Of a DNA stretch of 64,000 bases, positions 41,125-49,604 are shown piece by piece (within the stretch, counting starts at the first letter, position 1; the number at the start of each line of letters is the position of its first letter). The stretch spans positions 806,001 through 870,000 of the forward strand of contig CAXXKZ010000011.1 of NCBI GenBank assembly GCA_963665545.2. The letters run 5' to 3'. The stretch comes from G963665545 sp963665545 (GTDB taxonomy: Bacteria > Pseudomonadota > Gammaproteobacteria > Xanthomonadales > SZUA-36). A model generated the notes under the pieces. It was not told where the DNA came from. It was given only the letters and a program-made list of their open reading frames with translations, and searched no databases. Position numbers and translations under genes: made by a program.

Positions 41125-42285
41125 ATGAAGTACCGAACGAGGATCTTATTCACCGAAACTGACAAGGCACTGATGTGGGATCGTTGGCGCAAAGGCGATT
41201 CTCTGCACGCCATAGCGCGGCTTCTTGGCCGCAGTCATGGTTCCATTGCCGGAGTTCTGGTGGGGACTGGTGGGATACGGCCAGCGAATAGAACGCGGTC
41301 CCACCGAGTGTTGTCTCTGGCCGAGCGCGAAGAGATCTCACGTGGTGTCGTTGCCGGCCAATCGCTGCGTTCGATCGCGGCATCATTAGGTCGTTCGCCG
41401 TCGACAATCAGCCGAGAGATCAACCGTAACGGTGGCCGGCGAAGTTACCGGACGAACCAGGCTGATAAAGCGGCCTGGCAACGGGCCTATCGTCCCAAGA
41501 CCTGTAAACTGGCACGCAACCGTGCGCTGGCGGGCATCGTGGCGGAGAAGCTACAGCTCCAGTGGTCACCGCGACAGATCGCTGGGTGGCTGAAGTGCAC
41601 CTACCCACACGACGAGACTTACCAGGTGTCACACGAAACCATCTATCGCAGCCTCTTTATCCAGGCCCGTGGCGCCCTGAAGAAGGAGCTGCTGCAACAC
41701 TTGCGGCGTACTCGCAGGATGCGTCGCTCACGCCATCACACGCAAAAGACAGCAGATCATGGCCGTATTAGCAACACCGTCTCGATCCGCCAGCGACCGG
41801 CTGAAGTTGAGGATCGCGCCGTACCTGGGCACTGGGAAGGTGACCTGTTGTTCGGCAGCAATAACAGCCAGATCGCCACCCTGGTTGAACGTCAGACACG
41901 CTACGTGATGATCGCCAGAGTTAAAGGCAAAGACACCGAGACGGTGATCAATGCACTCATCAGGCAAGCCCACAAGTTACCCCGGGAGCTTTACAAGTCG
42001 CTCACCTGGGATCGCGGTAAGGAAATGGCTGATCACCAACGCTTCAGTCTGGAGACTGATATCAAGGTTTACTTCTGTGATCCACAGAGTCCCTGGCAAC
42101 GTGGATCGAACGAAAACACCAACGGCTTGCTGAGGCAGTACTTCCCCAAAGGAATGGATCTATCGAACGTTCACCAGAACAGGCTGAACGCGGTGGCCAG
42201 ACGACTTAACGAGAGACCCAGAGAAACGTTAGACTTTGAAACACCGGCTGAACGATTTAACCAATGTGTTGCAATGACCGCTTGA
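41125..42285 (+). CDS. IS30 family transposase
   Basis: A 386-residue DDE transposase. It has an N-terminal helix-turn-helix (I-A-R-L-L-G-R-S-H-G-S-I) and the IS30-type second helix-turn-helix (I-A-A-S-L-G-R-S-P-S-T-I-S-R-E-I). The catalytic aspartates are in G-H-W-E-G-D-L-L and L-T-W-D-R-G-K-E-M, and the glutamate is in G-S-N-E-N-T-N-G-L-L-R-Q-Y-F-P-K-G. It cuts and joins the inverted-repeat ends. ATG 41125 has GGAGG eight bases upstream. GTG 41116 and ATG 41119 are alternatives. The C-terminus reaches into the right inverted repeat. Confidence 0.93.
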   Translation: MKYRTRILFTETDKALMWDRWRKGDSLHAIARLLGRSHGSIAGVLVGTGGIRPANRTRSHRVLSLAEREEISRGVVAGQSLRSIAASLGRSPSTISREINRNGGRRSYRTNQADKAAWQRAYRPKTCKLARNRALAGIVAEKLQLQWSPRQIAGWLKCTYPHDETYQVSHETIYRSLFIQARGALKKELLQHLRRTRRMRRSRHHTQKTADHGRISNTVSIRQRPAEVEDRAVPGHWEGDLLFGSNNSQIATLVERQTRYVMIARVKGKDTETVINALIRQAHKLPRELYKSLTWDRGKEMADHQRFSLETDIKVYFCDPQSPWQRGSNENTNGLLRQYFPKGMDLSNVHQNRLNAVARRLNERPRETLDFETPAERFNQCVAMTA

Positions 42286-42820
42286 AACCGCACTCAATAG
42301 CGGTGCGCTGACTGACGCTAATTTCAACCAACGGCATCAGGTGCGCCGGATTGAGCCAGTGGGCGTTCAGGAAGCGTGTTGGATGCTTGATCAGGTCGGC
42401 CAGTTCTTCAACACCCAGTGTGGATGTGGTGGAAGCAACAACGGTTTGTTCCCTCGCGATCTCGCTGATCCATCCAAATGCCGGTTGCTTTGCGGACATC
42501 GTCTCGGGGACCGCCTCGTAGATAATCTGGGCCGATTCAATGGCTTGCGCCGCATCGACTGCGGCGATGGTTCGAATGCGGCTGAGAATGGGGGAGACCT
42601 CCTCCGGTTTCAACAATCCTGCCGCAACCAGGAAGTCCAGGTCCTTGCCAATTTCACCGTACACCTTACTGCAGAGCAGTTGAAAATCTTCTTTTGGTCG
42701 TTTTTTGAGGTCTACCAATAGCGCAGACACACCCGCCAGTGCATAGCTCTGGGCGATGCCCCGGCCCATGCGGCCGGCACCGACGATGCAAATCGCCTGA
42801 TGGGTCAACTCTGGAAGCAT
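42257..42820 (-). pseudogene. 3-hydroxyacyl-CoA dehydrogenase, N-terminal part (split by IS30 element)
   Basis: NAD-binding half of a FadB/Hbd-type enzyme: C-I-V-G-A-G-R-M-G-R-G-I-A-Q near residue 11, Y-E-A-V-P-E near residue 115, N-A-H-W-L-N-P-A-H near residue 155. Genuine host sequence ends at 42293. The last 12 codons run into the IS end. The intact enzyme would oxidise a 3-hydroxyacyl-CoA. Its start overlaps the end of the opine-dehydrogenase-like gene by 16 bases, so they formed one operon with the Vgb-like gene. The pathway step it served is lost unless another copy exists. Confidence 0.88.
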
Positions 42821-43902
42821 CCTGGGCCTTCTTTCAGTAATTGCCTCATTTCATCTCTTGAAAGCCGATCCAGCCTCAGGCTTTCAAGCGTCCGACCTTC
42901 AGCATACAGATCCCGCCCGGTGACCGCCGATGCAATCGCCAGCAACCCGCTGGCCACCGGCACGGACTGCCCCGCCCAGTGCGCCACCGAGACCAGAAAA
43001 GACAAACCAAGGCGCGTGTCCTCAAGCATGTAGCGATGGCTGGTCAGGTCGATCTGCTCGCGCCAGGCACCGCTGTCGGTCAATTTTGCATGGGCGTCAC
43101 GGCCATACATCCATTCGTCACCGTCGCTGCTGTAATGATCGCTGAGCGGAAAATGTGGTGGGCCATAGCCCAGGGCATTGCGCGTTTGCATGCGTTCATC
43201 ATCAAGCGCCACGGTGACACTGCGTATCGAGGGCTGAGTACCCTCATTGTGGATGTCCCAATACGAAAAATGCTCCAGCGGGCCGGCGTTCATGAGAATC
43301 AGTGGCGGGTGGATGATCGGGCCTGCATTCATCAGAGCAGCGCTCAGACCATCCTCGATGCCCTCCACCGCAGGAAAAGCTCGCTTGAGTATGGCAAAGG
43401 CATGGTCGCTGGAGCATGCCGGAAATATGCCGGTGGGCAGCCGGGTCGCATAAACACTGGTGACGACCTCGCTGCCGGAATGTTTTCGGGCCAAGTAGGG
43501 TAAAGTGCCGGTCTCGGCAAAGCTGACTGTAACGCCCGGTTGCTTTTCATCCAGGGCGCTGGCAAACAGGTAACAGCCAAAAGTCCCAGGGGTCAGGTAC
43601 ACCACTTGACCTTCCTCAAGCACTTCAGCCAATTGCGGTGCGAGGTCCTCATGTGTCGTCGCCGGCAGTGGAATCACGATCAGCGCTGCGCCCGCAATGG
43701 CCTCGGCCAAATCAGCCGTCAGCAATGCAATGGGCACCTGGCGCGTGCCGCCGGGGTCTTTTAGTCCGATTCCACCCGCATCGGCCACCGCCTGGTGTGT
43801 AGCCAAATCACGCCGCCACCAACGAACCTGATGGCCCGCCTCCGAAAGCTCGGCCGCCGCGGCAAAACTGCCGTGGCCGCCACCCAATACTGCAATATCC
43901 AA
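42805..43902 (-). CDS. Opine/octopine dehydrogenase family protein
   Basis: A 365-residue NAD(P)-binding protein. It has a Rossmann fold (V-L-G-G-G-H-G-S-F-A near residue 5) and the octopine/nopaline dehydrogenase C-terminal domain (M-N-A-G-P-I-I-H-P-P and a repeat of M-N-A-G-P near residue 200). Opine dehydrogenases join an amino acid and a 2-oxo acid reductively, or split such conjugates. No ATG fits, and TTG 43902 is the start, eight bases after the Vgb-like stop. Lying next to a broken 3-hydroxyacyl-CoA dehydrogenase and opposite an ornithine-cyclodeaminase-like gene, it may process an amino-acid-derived imine. Substrate unknown. Confidence 0.75.
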   Translation of the reverse strand: MDIAVLGGGHGSFAAAAELSEAGHQVRWWRRDLATHQAVADAGGIGLKDPGGTRQVPIALLTADLAEAIAGAALIVIPLPATTHEDLAPQLAEVLEEGQVVYLTPGTFGCYLFASALDEKQPGVTVSFAETGTLPYLARKHSGSEVVTSVYATRLPTGIFPACSSDHAFAILKRAFPAVEGIEDGLSAALMNAGPIIHPPLILMNAGPLEHFSYWDIHNEGTQPSIRSVTVALDDERMQTRNALGYGPPHFPLSDHYSSDGDEWMYGRDAHAKLTDSGAWREQIDLTSHRYMLEDTRLGLSFLVSVAHWAGQSVPVASGLLAIASAVTGRDLYAEGRTLESLRLDRLSRDEMRQLLKEGPGCFQS

Positions 43903-43911
43903 TTCTTTCTC

Positions 43912-44928
43912 TTACTGCCTGCCAGGATCCACGATCGCGCGACCGAGGGTGTTCGCGTCGGTGCCAAACCACACGGTGCCCGAGCCCTTCTGATAATGCA
44001 TGTGACGGACTGTTCCTGCCCCGGAAGCTATTTCAGTCAGGCCGAAGAATGATTCAGTCTTCGGGTTGAACCCCATAAATACATTGGGCTGAACACCCGA
44101 GGCTACCATCCACAACATACCGTTCCGGTCCGAGGCCATCCCGTATGGCCGGGCGCCGCTCCCCTGGGGCATCAGCCACTCTTTAAATACCTGGGACTGC
44201 GGGTCATAAGCGCCCAATTGGCCACCTGCATAGTCCACATACCAGACGCGGCCGTCGCTCAGGACTTCAAGGCGGCGAGGGCGAGCCTTGCTGCGGGGCA
44301 ACTCAATTTCCTCGAGCACCAACGATTCCGGATCAATGTGTACCAGCTTGTTGGTGCCAAACAGAACGGCCCATACCGACCCATCGGGCGCCATCTTGAT
44401 GCCGTATGGTCTGGAGGCTCGCGTCTTCGACTTGATGAGATCAACCTGGTGCGAACTGGTATTGAGACGGCCAAACATATTGCTCTGCTGGAGGGTGAAC
44501 CAGATGTATTCTTCGGTCGCATCGAATATCAGCGTATGCGGATCACGCGCGGTCTTCTCGGGCATCATGATCTCAAGAGTTTCCTCTCTCTCAGGATCAT
44601 AACGACCGATCAAGCCGGTCCGGTTGCCCGCATACCAGACGCCTCCGTCGGTGGCGACAATCAGATTATGTGGTGCCGCGCCCTTTTTCAGTTGTACTTT
44701 GGTGAACTCACCTGATTCCGTATTGAAGTGGGCAAGGAAGCCGGCCCCTTGCCCCACAAACCAGACTGATGTAGCGCTGGTGGCAAATGGATCGCGTGGG
44801 CGCGAGGCGGCATACGGCACCTGCCACTCGTGAATGTCTACTGGTTGAACCTCGTCGTTGGCGCCTGCGGCCAACGCTTGCGTGATCAAGAATATTAGAC
44901 CAGCAAAATAATTGAACAGGGCCTGCAT
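43912..44928 (-). CDS. Secreted Vgb-like (streptogramin lyase family) beta-propeller
   Basis: 338 residues. It has a signal peptide (M-Q-A-L-F-N-Y-F-A-G-L-I-F-L then A-L-A-A-G) and about six to seven blade repeats of the form R-P-Y-G-x-x-x-x-x-D-G-x-V-W. Virginiamycin B lyase opens cyclic depsipeptides with such a propeller, but most family members have unknown roles. I do not claim antibiotic resistance. ATG 44928 has GGAGGAATC nine bases upstream. It heads the minus-strand operon with the opine-dehydrogenase-like and 3-hydroxyacyl-CoA dehydrogenase genes, and is divergent from the MDR gene across about 190 bases. Confidence 0.75.
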   Translation of the reverse strand: MQALFNYFAGLIFLITQALAAGANDEVQPVDIHEWQVPYAASRPRDPFATSATSVWFVGQGAGFLAHFNTESGEFTKVQLKKGAAPHNLIVATDGGVWYAGNRTGLIGRYDPEREETLEIMMPEKTARDPHTLIFDATEEYIWFTLQQSNMFGRLNTSSHQVDLIKSKTRASRPYGIKMAPDGSVWAVLFGTNKLVHIDPESLVLEEIELPRSKARPRRLEVLSDGRVWYVDYAGGQLGAYDPQSQVFKEWLMPQGSGARPYGMASDRNGMLWMVASGVQPNVFMGFNPKTESFFGLTEIASGAGTVRHMHYQKGSGTVWFGTDANTLGRAIVDPGRQ

Positions 44929-45119
44929 GGGCGATTCCTCCAAATCACGTTTTCAAGCTGTGTGGCTGACCACCCGGAGCAATTTAGCATACACCGGTGT
45001 GCGGAGTTCTTCTGCCCGCACATCCCTGAGTAAACGCGAGCTGAAGCCCCCTCCTACTGCTGCTGCCGGGCTTTCGTCGATACGTTATGATTCATCGACC
45101 CGAACTCATGGAGATCAGT

Positions 45120-46115
45120 ATGGCGGAGAAATTCAATGCCATTGTGGCAGACGATCACGATGGCAAAACCCGAGCGGGGTTGGCGGAAATTTCTCTCGAC
45201 GATTTGCCCGATGATGATGTACTTGTGGACGTGGCCTGGTCAACGCTTAATTATAAAGATGCGCTGGCAGTATCGGGCAAGGGGAAGATCTGCAGGTTTC
45301 TGCCCATGGTATGCGGCATCGATCTGGCAGGCGAGGTCATTGAATCAGCAAATTCATCATTTCAGTCGGGAGATCGCGTGTTGGTCAACGGCTTCGGGCT
45401 TGCCGAAACGCATTGGGGTGGTTACAGCCAGAAACAGCGTGTGAAAGCGGAATGGTTGGTGCGGATTCCAGACGCGTTTTCACTTCAACAGGCAATGGCC
45501 ATCGGTACGGCGGGCTATACCGCCATGCTTTGTGTCCAGGCACTGCTGGATTACGGCATAGAAACCGACCAGGGCCCGCTTCTGGTGACAGGGGCCTGCG
45601 GCGGGGTTGGCTCAGTGGCAACCATGCTGCTTTCCCGCCTGGGGTTCCAGGTGACAGCAGCAACCGGGAGGGCTGAAGAAAACACCCCGTTTCTTCGCAC
45701 TTTGGGCGCGCAGGAGGTGCTCAATCGCGATGAATTATCCCGACCTTCAAAGCCGCTGGAATCGGAAAAGTGGAATGGCGTGGTCGACGTCGTTGGCGGT
45801 GAAACACTGGCTACGGTGCTGGCTCAAACATGCTATGGCGGCGCGGTTGCTGCAACAGGCCTGGCAGGCGGTTTCCAGCTCAACACGACCGTGGCGCCCT
45901 TTATTTTACGTGGCGTGTCCTTGCTGGGCGTCGACTCTGTGATGGCTGATCTGAATCGTCGTCAGCAGGCCTGGAATCGTCTCGCCGATCTTGTGGATTT
46001 GGATCTGTTGGGTGAAATTTACACTGTGGAACCCATGTCTGATGTGCCCCGCCTGGCCGAGCAATTGCTCGGCGGCCAGGTACGCGGGCGAATTGTCATC
46101 GACGTCAACGCTTAG
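45120..46115 (+). CDS. Acrylyl-CoA reductase (AcuI/YhdH)-like MDR oxidoreductase
   Basis: A 331-residue zinc-free MDR protein of the AcuI/YhdH group, which reduces acrylyl-CoA or similar enoyl groups with NADPH. It has S-T-L-N-Y-K-D-A-L-A near residue 41, C-G-I-D-L-A-G near residue 63, the nucleotide loop T-G-A-C-G-G-V-G-S-V-A near residue 157, and A-T-G-R near residue 179. ATG 45120 has GGAG six bases upstream. It is first in a plus-strand operon with the ornithine-cyclodeaminase-like, PrnB-like and kynureninase-like genes, suggesting a detoxifying or reducing step in that pathway. Confidence 0.82.
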   Translation: MAEKFNAIVADDHDGKTRAGLAEISLDDLPDDDVLVDVAWSTLNYKDALAVSGKGKICRFLPMVCGIDLAGEVIESANSSFQSGDRVLVNGFGLAETHWGGYSQKQRVKAEWLVRIPDAFSLQQAMAIGTAGYTAMLCVQALLDYGIETDQGPLLVTGACGGVGSVATMLLSRLGFQVTAATGRAEENTPFLRTLGAQEVLNRDELSRPSKPLESEKWNGVVDVVGGETLATVLAQTCYGGAVAATGLAGGFQLNTTVAPFILRGVSLLGVDSVMADLNRRQQAWNRLADLVDLDLLGEIYTVEPMSDVPRLAEQLLGGQVRGRIVIDVNA

Positions 46116-46123
46116 GTAGAACA

Positions 46124-47119
46124 ATGGAAATCAGAATTATCAATAAAGCGCTCATTCACCAACTGCTGCCGCCAGAAAAGTGCATCGAATTGATGGACCA
46201 GGCCATGCGGCAGGTGTCGCTGGGCGAGGCCGCCTTGCCGTTACGCCACGCCCTGCCGCTGATGAATGGCAACGGCATGCTCGGCATGATGCCCGGTTAC
46301 CTCAAAGCCAGTGGCGACCGACCTGATTGCTTCGGCATCAAGCTCAACAGCCTGTTTCCCGATAACCCAAAGCATGGTCTGCCCTCTCACCTGGGCCTTG
46401 TCGTCCTGTATGAGGCGGAGCACGGTAAACCGATTGCCATTCTCGACGCAGACGTCATCACCAGCCTGCGCACGGCCGCGGCCAGCGGACTGGCGACGCG
46501 TGAACTGTCCCGCCCTGAATCCAGCACTCTGGCCATGATTGGCACCGGGGAAGAGGCCCGCACACATATTCCGGCCGTACTGGCGGTTCGCGACATCGAT
46601 ACGATCAATGTGTGGGGCCGCAACGCGGCGCACGCCCAGGCCTTGTGCGATGAGTTTTCAGGCCTGGATGGCGTGGACATCCGAGCCTATGACTCGGTTG
46701 AAACCGCCGTTCAGGCAGCCGACATCATTTGCACCGTCACCGCCGCGCCCACCCCTGTTCTGGAGGGCGCCATGATTCCAAGTGGGGCCCACGTCAACCT
46801 GGTAGGCTCGAGCATCCCAACGGCCAGGGAAGTCGACAACGAAGCAGTCAGGCGCGGCCGATTCTATATCGATTACCGCGAGTCGACGCTCAATCAGGCC
46901 GGCGAATTGCTGAGCGCCATTAGAGAAGGCGTGGTCGACGAATCGCACATCGTGGGAGAGATCGGCTCCGTGTTGGTCGGTGATGTGGCTGGGCGTCAGT
47001 CGGCCGAGGAAATAACCATCTACAAGTCGTTGGGCGTGGCCGCACAGGACCTGGCCTCAGCATGGTTTGTCTACCAGGCATCCTGCGATCAGGACCTCGG
47101 GCAAGTGATCAGTATGTAG
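46124..47119 (+). CDS. Ornithine cyclodeaminase/mu-crystallin family protein
   Basis: 331 residues. Rossmann loop I-G-T-G-E-E-A-R-T-H is near residue 137, and the family's R-T-A-A-A-S-G-L-A-T block precedes it near residue 115. A G-A-H-V-N-L-V-G-S segment follows near residue 223. Members remove ammonia from ornithine, or reduce cyclic imines such as pyrroline-2-carboxylate. The lysine and aspartate set of true ornithine cyclodeaminase is not clearly present, so imine reduction is equally likely. It follows the MDR gene by eight bases and precedes the PrnB-like gene by 140. Confidence 0.82.
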   Translation: MEIRIINKALIHQLLPPEKCIELMDQAMRQVSLGEAALPLRHALPLMNGNGMLGMMPGYLKASGDRPDCFGIKLNSLFPDNPKHGLPSHLGLVVLYEAEHGKPIAILDADVITSLRTAAASGLATRELSRPESSTLAMIGTGEEARTHIPAVLAVRDIDTINVWGRNAAHAQALCDEFSGLDGVDIRAYDSVETAVQAADIICTVTAAPTPVLEGAMIPSGAHVNLVGSSIPTAREVDNEAVRRGRFYIDYRESTLNQAGELLSAIREGVVDESHIVGEIGSVLVGDVAGRQSAEEITIYKSLGVAAQDLASAWFVYQASCDQDLGQVISM

Positions 47120-47259
47120 CGTCACGGTGTGCGGTGCGGCCACTGAATAGGTGATTTGAATCGTTGATTGTGCAGCAAGTTTCTTGTCCCGACGAAAATT
47201 TATTTGATATATTAAATTTTCAACCCAAAATTAATTTCTCAGGCAGAGGTACAAGCGCC

Positions 47260-48447
47260 ATGAGCCATGTCTCAATTGATCTATCGACTGCTCTGGATGA
47301 GTGGATCCGAAACGATTTCCGAAGGATCAACACTGAGTTGGAAGAACTCTATTTTGTGCAGTCTGACCGCGCGGAGATCGAAGGTATCGGCGACGAACTC
47401 AAACAGCAGTTGGTGGCCGAAGGACTGATTCATATCAACCGCTTGCTCGATGAAGGCAACACGGACGAGGGATTCGAGGCAGCGTTTGACGTGCTCGGTA
47501 ATGTCGGGTTGTACATGGCCGCATGCCGGCGGCACGAAATCACCGAGCCCTCCCGTGAGACGACTTCGCCCTTGCCCGAAGCCTCTGCATTGGCCTTGCA
47601 TCTTGGTGCGTCGCTGGGCGTGACGCCACGTTTCGCGACCAGCCACATCACGACCTGGAATCAGGCCAGGAATGGAGTCTACAAGACCTTTACCGCGCTC
47701 GAAGACGAAGCGATATTCGTCGACTACAACACCCGCGGTGTGTTTGCCTACAAACGTGCAGCCGATGCCCTGGTACGTACCTTGCCCCTGGGCATCTCTC
47801 ACCCGGTCACTTACGATCTGCTGCGCGATGCCCGCATTGCCCTGGAGGACGTAGCCAAGTACAACTCAACGCTTTTCGACAGGCTCGATACGGATCGCTT
47901 TTTCTATTGCGTTCGGCCGTACTACAAGCCCTACCGGGTGGGCCGCCAGGAGTATCGAGGCGCCAACGCGGGTGATTTTGCCGGCGTCAATGAAATCGAC
48001 CTGTTGCTCGGCTTGTGCGACGCCAATCAGCTGTCCTATTCACAACTGCTGGTGGACAAATTCCTGTTCATGATGCCCGACGACCAGGCCCGCCTTCGCG
48101 ACCTGACCCGCCGCAGGAGCCTGTTGGACAAATTCCTTGAATGCGACCCTGAGCAGCAACGCTCGGCCTGGTACCAAACCAACTGCCGGGCTTTTCTCGA
48201 TGTCGCCAAGGCACACGGTTTCACCGCCCAGCAGCACCACGACCAACTCGTCAACCGGTTTATTGAAAAGCCCTCGGAACACCTGACGGCCCCGCACCTG
48301 AAACACATTACCGCCAGCGGACCACCCTTGCCGGTGCTGTTACAATCGCTGGAGAAGCTCAAGGATCTGCGCATTGCGGCACCGCGAGACGACATACCCA
48401 GCCGCTATCGTGACTTTGACCGCCTGAGGCAATCTTTGCGTGACTGA
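47260..48447 (+). CDS. PrnB family haem protein (indoleamine/tryptophan dioxygenase superfamily)
   Basis: A 395-residue protein that I recognise as the monodechloroaminopyrrolnitrin synthase (PrnB) family, in the indoleamine/tryptophan 2,3-dioxygenase superfamily. The signature stretch near residues 220-245 holds R-P-Y-Y-K-P-Y-R-V-G, E-Y-R-G-A-N-A-G-D-F-A-G-V-N. PrnB rearranges 7-chlorotryptophan with haem and oxygen. Others may cleave the indole ring. No halogenase or other prn gene is seen. ATG 47260 is preferred, after GAGG. The longer frame has an improbable leader and lies in an AT-rich promoter-like stretch. It overlaps the kynureninase-like gene by eight bases, suggesting a tryptophan-to-anthranilate type pair. 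Confidence 0.75.
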   Translation: MSHVSIDLSTALDEWIRNDFRRINTELEELYFVQSDRAEIEGIGDELKQQLVAEGLIHINRLLDEGNTDEGFEAAFDVLGNVGLYMAACRRHEITEPSRETTSPLPEASALALHLGASLGVTPRFATSHITTWNQARNGVYKTFTALEDEAIFVDYNTRGVFAYKRAADALVRTLPLGISHPVTYDLLRDARIALEDVAKYNSTLFDRLDTDRFFYCVRPYYKPYRVGRQEYRGANAGDFAGVNEIDLLLGLCDANQLSYSQLLVDKFLFMMPDDQARLRDLTRRRSLLDKFLECDPEQQRSAWYQTNCRAFLDVAKAHGFTAQQHHDQLVNRFIEKPSEHLTAPHLKHITASGPPLPVLLQSLEKLKDLRIAAPRDDIPSRYRDFDRLRQSLRD

Positions 48448-49591
48448 CCCAATATCCAACTCAAAACCTGGCCCAAATCATGCGCTTAAATTCGCGCCTC
48501 AACCGGGGATCTACCTGCTCAGTCATTCGGTGGGAAGACCCCCGGCAAGTGCCCGCGAGGCGGTTGCCCAAAAGTTCTTCCAGCCCTGGGAATCTGGTCG
48601 CGTGGATGTCTGGGACGACTGGATCAATGCTGTGGGTGAATTTACCTCGGCCGTTGCCAGGCTGCTCAATACCAGTGCTCGACAGCTTTGTCCTCAGGTC
48701 AATCTCTCCAGCGCGTTGACCAAGGTGTTGTTCTCGTTGCCCAACAACCCGGCTCGCAAGACCGTGTTATTGACCGATAACGATTTTCCCTCGATGGGTT
48801 TTGTTCTCGACAAGGCCCGACCGGCCGGCTATGGGCTGAACTTCATCGGCGAGGCGGAAGACGCCAGCGATATCGACACCTGGCAAAAGCATCTCAGTGA
48901 TGACGTTGGGCTGGTATTCATCACCCATGTGCATTCCAATTCTTCCTGCCAGGTCCCGGTTGCCGAGATTACCCGTCTGGCCCGTGCACGCGGCATCATT
49001 ACGGTCGTGGACATTGCCCAGTCCGCCGGCATCATTCCGATTGACCTGCAACAGTGGCAGGCCGATTTTGTCATTGGCTCATGCGTCAAGTGGCTGTGCG
49101 GCGGTCCCGGGGCGGGTTTTCTTTGGCTGTCAGAAGATATGCTGGCAACAGCCGAGCCCATCGATGTGGGGTGGTTCTCACATGAACAACCCTTTGAATT
49201 CGATATCCACAATTTCAAATTCTCAGAATCGGCACTGCGTTTTTGGGGCGGCACCCCGTCGGTCATGCCGTATGTGCAAGGCGCCAATAGCATCAACATG
49301 CTCGCCGATTATGGCATCGACAGGATTCGCCGGCACAATGTTGAACTCAGCCAGTTGATTATGGACGCCGCGGGCAAGCAACACCTGGAATCACCCTTGG
49401 ACCCTGCCTGCCGCGGCGGTACGGTGGTGGTCCGATATTCAGAGCCCCGACAGGAAAGGCTGGCCGCCGCCCTGCAATCCGCCGATGTACGCTTTGACGG
49501 CCGCGCGGCCGGCATCCGACTGTCTCCGCATATCTACAACAGCCGTACTGAAGTCGAATGCGTAGCCGGGATTATCGAAGGCCTGAAGTGA
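48440..49591 (+). CDS. Kynureninase-like class V PLP enzyme
   Basis: A 383-residue fold-type I PLP protein. The cofactor lysine is in S-C-V-K-W-L-C-G-G-P-G-A-G-F, very like the S-x-K-Y-L-N-G-G-P-G of kynureninase. D-I-A-Q-S-A-G lies upstream. G-W-F-S-H-E-Q-P-F-E and R-F-W-G-G-T-P-S also match kynureninase blocks. It may cleave kynurenine or a related beta-keto amino acid into anthranilate and alanine. Start GTG 48440 lies within the last codons of the PrnB-like gene, an eight-base overlap, so both are translated together. Cysteine desulfurase is less likely because of those motifs. Confidence 0.8.
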   Translation: MTDPISNSKPGPNHALKFAPQPGIYLLSHSVGRPPASAREAVAQKFFQPWESGRVDVWDDWINAVGEFTSAVARLLNTSARQLCPQVNLSSALTKVLFSLPNNPARKTVLLTDNDFPSMGFVLDKARPAGYGLNFIGEAEDASDIDTWQKHLSDDVGLVFITHVHSNSSCQVPVAEITRLARARGIITVVDIAQSAGIIPIDLQQWQADFVIGSCVKWLCGGPGAGFLWLSEDMLATAEPIDVGWFSHEQPFEFDIHNFKFSESALRFWGGTPSVMPYVQGANSINMLADYGIDRIRRHNVELSQLIMDAAGKQHLESPLDPACRGGTVVVRYSEPRQERLAAALQSADVRFDGRAAGIRLSPHIYNSRTEVECVAGIIEGLK

Positions 49592-49604
49592 TCTCGAATT
49601 AAAC

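Larger units (their letters stand above)
41064..42292 (+). mobile_element. IS30-family insertion sequence, complete, in a 3-hydroxyacyl-CoA dehydrogenase gene
   Basis: A 1229-base element. The ends are 27-base imperfect inverted repeats with 21 matches: left starts TGCGACTTCATCCGGTCGAT, right (complement) starts TGCGGTTTCAAGCGGTCATT. It carries one transposase gene with all catalytic residues. A 2-base duplication (CT at 41062-41063 and 42293-42294) flanks it. Excising the element with one CT restores the host reading frame exactly, which fixes both borders. Intact transposase and clean borders indicate a recent insertion. Confidence 0.88.

Noticed and set aside
43912..44928. Streptogramin resistance gene (vgb)
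   Set aside because: The family match is to the beta-propeller fold. Many members have no lyase activity and the setting is catabolic, so resistance is not claimed.
47164..47259. 32-residue N-terminal extension of the PrnB-like protein
   Set aside because: The stretch is AT-rich with promoter-like character, the leader has no homology, and ATG 47260 has a better ribosome site.
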